From: Oncomelania hupensis
Taxonomy: Eukaryota > Mollusca > Gastropoda > Littorinimorpha > Pomatiopsidae
Direction: 5' to 3'
DNA length: 64,000 nucleotides
Assembly (NCBI GenBank): GCA_036898135.1
Contig: CM072515.1
Span: forward strand, 20,474,437-20,538,436
Shown: one piece after another, positions 59,684-64,000 of the stretch
Numbering within the stretch: the first letter of the stretch is position 1
Layout: every line of letters begins with the position of its first letter
Translations under genes and position numbers: made by a program
The notes under the pieces: model-generated
The model's database searches: none
The model's input: the letters and a program-made list of their open reading frames with translations, nothing else
What the model was told of the DNA's origin: nothing

Positions 59684-60261
59684 GAAGGATTTCATATATA
59701 GCTATACAAGCAAAATTAAAGAGCCGAGGCATAGAAAAAAGATGGGTTTCGCCATCACAAAGCTGACCGTGAGAAAATTGATATTACTAACGCGGCTACT
59801 CTGTTGAAAAAAAAAAGGCGGAGGAGGGGGGGGGGGAGGGCTGTGTGTGTGTGTTTGGGGCGGGGGTGGGGGGTGTATAGAGAAATGTTTTTCTTAAAAA
59901 AATAAAATGAATGTGTGGGTGTTGAAAGTTGTGGTGCTTCTACAGCCTGTTGCGAAAAGGGAAAAACAGCACGTTTTCTAACACGACTAGCGTTTGTTTG
60001 TTTTCGTCCCCCGTTATTTTTTCGCAGGCATTGCACGCCTTTTCCATCGTTTACTCGAACTTTCATATATAAATATGCAAAGTGAAGTCAAGTTGGGGAG
60101 TGTGGGAGGCGATGGGTGGTAGGTGAGGGTGGGTGAGTGGTGGTGATGGAAGAACTAGAATGGCTTGCTACCAGGTGGTTTACCTTTACCAGCTTTGTTT
60201 AATAGAAGTAGCCTATTGTTGCACAACTCCCTGTAATTGTCAAATCAACGATGGATAATGT

Positions 60262-60361
60262 ATTAGGGTTATGAAACACGTGAGCGTGTATGTTGGTACA
60301 GATAGCCGCGCTTTGAGCCTGATTGGTGATTTGTGGGAAAAGCTCGTATATAGCATCCATT
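60262..60361 (+). mobile_element. SINE 3' fragment (family of 49.3 and 56.2 kb), plus strand
   Basis: acgtgagcgtgtatgttggt, gctttgagcctgattggtga and tatagcatccatt are the reverse complement of the 3' third of the other copies. 5'-truncated. Confidence 0.78.
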
Positions 60362-60442
60362 CTTGTTCTTCTTGTTCTTCTTGTTCTTCTTGTTCTTGTT
60401 CTTCTTCTTCTTCTTCTTCTTCTTCTTCTTCTTCTTCTTCTT

Positions 60443-60532
<90 letters not shown>

Positions 60533-60558
60533 GTTGTTGTTGTTGTTGTTGTTGTTGT
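60362..60558. repeat. (TTC)n(TTA)n(TTG)n compound array at the SINE 3' end
   Basis: Begins immediately after the SINE end. Three successive triplet blocks. Confidence 0.96.
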
Positions 60559-60611
60559 TATCAAAGAACTTAAGCAATATAATTTATGAAGTCTTTGTGA
60601 TAGTGTGTTTG

Positions 60612-61047
<436 letters not shown>

Positions 61048-61195
61048 AGAACTTAATAAGCAGTATAATGAATAAAGTCTCTGTGATATTGTCCAACTAT
61101 AATTTTCAAGTTCTGTGGTGTTTCCAACAGCATTTATAAGATGTGTTTTTAGGTAGCAAGTAGGCAGCCCTCATTACCTGTCTGTAGAAACGTTC

Positions 61196-61435
61196 AAAAA
61201 TCTTTGTTCGAGGTTCTAAGATCCAGAATCTAGGTTCCTGAGACTTTTTTGTTCAAAAGGATTAACAATCTAAGTTCGGGATCATATAGAGGATCAAGTC
61301 TTTTATTTTCGAATTTCTCAAATCCCGAATCTAGATTCCTGAACCATTTTTGTCCAAAAAGATGAGCAACTTAGATTCGGGATGTGGGAACCTCGAAAAA
61401 ATGTCCTTGAACCTCCACGAACCTTCAAATTAAGA
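61196..61435. repeat. Duplicated/inverted ~65-bp motif, possible MITE
   Basis: The block around gaatctaggttcctgagact and aatctaagttcgggat is repeated 110-120 bp later. The outer edges gttcgaggttct and gggaacctcga are inverted. Confidence 0.6.
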
Positions 61436-61439
61436 CAAG

Positions 61440-62100
61440 CCATTAGCCTTGGCAAATCCACTCGGCTAACGCGCCTTTCAAATTTGAAGTAATTACAAAC
61501 TGTCCACGTTGAGTATTCTTTGTGATGTCGCCGAGCTCAAAAGATGACATAAAAAATGTATTATTTTATCTCCCCTTCCCCCCACCCCCTCCCCTCCTCC
61601 TAACAAATAAAAAAAATGTTCATGCAAGTGTATACCCTAAAACGTCTTACCATTTATAAATAAGAGCACCACGGGATCCAAAAAGCTTTTATAAGAGTCG
61701 ACAAACTCTTCGACACCGCTCTTTTGTTAACTGTTCAAACAGCACAGTGGAGCCTGAATACATAAAAAGAAGCTTAAATGTCATCATTGTTAGTGGTACA
61801 GCCCGCTATAACAGGTTTAAAAGAAAAACATTAGCATTCCAGTTGAACATCGAAGTTTCCATAGCGAGCGTTTACGGAAAGGATAAAGCAAGCTGACATA
61901 AGGTAATTCAGCATAAACAGTATCAAAGACTGAATAGCTTTATGACGAATTCATTAAACGGTGTTTGGTATCATGTTGCTCGTCTTTGTCGATTATCCTG
62001 CCCGTTAGTACCGAAGTGCTTATCTGTTTGATTAAATTTGCTTAGGCTAATTGCCTGACATGGTGACAATTTAGGATCGTAACTTAACTCAATACTATTG
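61440..62100. other. No gene recognised
   Basis: Unique-looking AT-rich sequence without coding signal. Confidence 0.4.
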
Positions 62101-62105
62101 CGACT

Positions 62106-62401
62106 GTGTCCAAACCCGTTTGACATCCCTGTCTTTTTGTTTACTTTTCCAGATCACTCGTAACATCTTTGTTTTGTCTTGACGCAATTTTTAATAATGA
62201 AAATATTGCAATTTTACAAACGTTTTGTTTTTGTGTCTTCTCTCTCTCTTTCCCTCTCCCTCTCTCTCCCCACCTCTCTATCCCCCCTCTCCCTCTCTCT
62301 TTCTCTATTCCTCTGTCTCCCCTCCTCTCTCTCCCTCTCTCTCCCTCTTTCTCCCTCTCTCTTTCTCGCCTCTCTCTCCACCTCTCTTTCCCTCTTTCTT
62401 G

Positions 62402-62451
<50 letters not shown>

Positions 62452-62807
62452 TTTTAATTCTTAAAATTATTAATACCACACTAACAAATTGCGTGTCCAA
62501 ACCCGTCTGACATCCCTGTCTTTTTGCTTATTTTTCCAGATCACTCGTAACATCTTTGTTTTGTCTTGACGCAATTTTTAATAATGAAAATATTGCAATT
62601 TTACAAACGTTTTGTTTTTGTGTCTTCTCTCTTTCCCTCCCTCTCCCTCTCTCTCCCCACCTCTCTATCCCCCCTCTCCCTCTCTCTCTCTCTATTCCTC
62701 TGTCTCCCCCCCTCTCTCTCCCTTTTTCTCCATCTCTCTTTCTCGCCATTCTCTCTCCCTCTTTCTCTCGCCTCTCTCTCCACCTCTCTTTCCCTCTCTT
62801 TCTTGCC

Positions 62808-62853
<46 letters not shown>

Positions 62854-62895
62854 TTTTAATTCTTAAAATTATTAATACCATACTAACAAATTGCG
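62106..62895. repeat. ~390-bp tandem duplication with CT-rich core
   Basis: gtccaaacccgt, catccctgtctttttg, agatcactcgtaacatcttt and a long (CT)-rich block occur at 62107-62490 and again at 62493-62885. Differences are mainly in the CT-rich part. Confidence 0.93.
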
Positions 62896-63049
62896 TTACG
62901 TCCGGTTGTAGACCACAAGGGCAATCCTAGTCATTGACTGACTATACAGACGTTGAAATATATAGAACGATAATACTGTATACCAACTATTATGGTCGTG
63001 TGTGTACTTGTATGACTTGTGTTTGTAGGTATGTTATTATGTGTGTGTG

Positions 63050-63335
63050 TATGTGTGTGTAAGAGTGGAGGACTATGTGTATTGTGTGTAAGGGAGTGTG
63101 TGTGCGCGAGAGGGTGAGAGTGTGCGTGCTTATGTATGTGCGGGTGAACATGCAGCACGCGCCCATTGTGTCCTGTTTCTGTTTTTATTTAATGCCACGG
63201 TTGCCGTCGAAGACATCAGAGCAATAAACCCGCCACTTAACGGTTTTTTTCCTGGGTGTGCGAAACTGCTCTTGAGAGGTGGTACGAGTGCATCCTCGAC
63301 AGTTTATATTGCTGTTGTAGGTGTTGTCCCAACGC
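63050..63335. repeat. Dispersed repeat, copy B
   Basis: Second copy of 60612-60919, but without the (TTA)n array at its end. Confidence 0.85.
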
Positions 63336-63393
63336 CTTGAGCAGCTCTTCGATCTGACAAGTCCGATGTACAAGAACAATAACTCTTCATAAA

Positions 63394-63711
63394 CTCCTCA
63401 TTTGTGTATGAGGTCTGTTGGATCAGCTTGGGAATATTAGACGCTTTCTGCGAAATGTTCACTAGGGCTTCCTATGATATTATTATTTAGCAATGTAGTC
63501 ATTTTATATGTATGTGTTTTGTTGATATTGTATAATGATGTTTATATTCTATTTTGTTTTTGTAGGCGGGGGTTCGATAAATTAAAGTATAGCCTCAGCG
63601 TCCCCTGAGTGGGATGCTTTTATTGTACAGTGACCGGCAGGTAGAGTGCCTTCAGTGTTACCACGGCCACTGGGATTGTTTCAGCAGATCTTTTATATGG
63701 ATCATGGGTGA
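63394..63711 (+). mobile_element. Second copy of the non-LTR repeat nested in the 5' LTR
   Basis: gtatgaggtctgttggatca, ggcttcctatga and tattctattttgtttttgta are shared in order with 15255-15560. The tail is lost. Confidence 0.8.
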
Positions 63712-63719
63712 GTCCTCGT

Positions 63720-64000
63720 TTTGCCTTATCTCAAGAACAACTGAATCGAAATTCATAATTGTTACTTTGCGGATACTTAAACTACTGCAAAGCATGCTTG
63801 ATCATTCGTAGTCAATTTATAATTTCTCAAAGGTCAAGGTCATTGTACTTCACCATTTCTAAACACGTTTTTCGCTGTATCTAAAAATTGGCTGAGCCTA
63901 ATTTGATAACTATATATGTTTGCTTGCAGATATTTCAAATGGTGGCCTATTCTTTCCTGTTTTTCATTTCCTTCTTTAGGATAAAGTCACAACACCACTA
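63720..64000. repeat. Dispersed repeat (family of 49.96-50.66 kb), runs off the window
   Basis: Same ordered blocks as at 50 kb but with no LINE inserted. Confidence 0.68.

Overview
The window is eukaryotic nuclear DNA, AT-rich, with GT-AG introns, many trinucleotide microsatellites and many families of transposable elements. The repeat content (RTE- and CR1-like LINEs, tRNA-headed SINEs, a Gmr1-like Ty3/gypsy element, piggyBac-, pogo- and Tc1-like DNA transposons) suits a lophotrochozoan, most likely a gastropod mollusc. That placement is an inference.

One host gene dominates. Read on the minus strand from about 52.2 kb down to 4.4 kb, 24 short coding exons join in continuous phase into an open frame of 1,203 residues. 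It matches SMCR8, the DENN-family partner of C9orf72 and WDR41 in autophagy and lysosome control. The longin-domain segment with the Arg finger, the middle helices and the C-terminal DENN blocks are all recognisable. A single exon at 30.9-32.1 kb supplies about 400 residues of disordered linker. The last exon(s), expected to encode a few dozen C-terminal residues, lie beyond the left edge. I recognise no other host gene.

The SMCR8 introns hold most of the other sequence. An RTE-like LINE family is present in six copies (0.3-3.6, 5.9-6.4, 9.9-10.3, 23.1-26.5, 41.5-42.8 and 50.1-50.5 kb); the copy at 23.1-26.5 kb is full length with an unbroken ORF. A Tc1 fossil is at 8.2-9.8 kb. A recent Gmr1-like LTR retrotransposon (14.55-20.97 kb) splits a 37-bp minisatellite; it has an intact gag-protease-integrase ORF, but the core of its reverse transcriptase is deleted. 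A pogo/Tigger-like remnant is at 21.9-22.7 kb. TTAA-flanked piggyBac-like derivatives lie at 28.1-28.8, 29.6-30.1 and, nested, 43.4-45.0 kb. A hAT-like element is at 35.4-36.1 kb, a CR1/L2-like LINE at 36.8-40.15 kb and a second pogo-like remnant at 46.2-46.95 kb. Several SINEs are present, including one with a 5S-rRNA-like head and an RTE-like tail (48.7-49.0 kb).

The right 12 kb (52.2-64 kb) has no recognisable gene. It begins with unique AT-rich sequence that includes a slightly CpG-richer island near 54.6-55.2 kb, a possible promoter. It then becomes dense repeats: SINE copies next to long (ATC), (TTC), (TTA) and (GA) arrays, a long-inverted-repeat MITE inside a (TTC) array, and duplicated dispersed repeats.

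The most notable signals are the shared architecture of the TTAA elements (paired palindromes just inside one terminus, and in two of them only an N-terminal transposase stub), the composite SINE that appears to borrow the RTE LINE tail, and two SMCR8 3' splice sites that have been locally duplicated.
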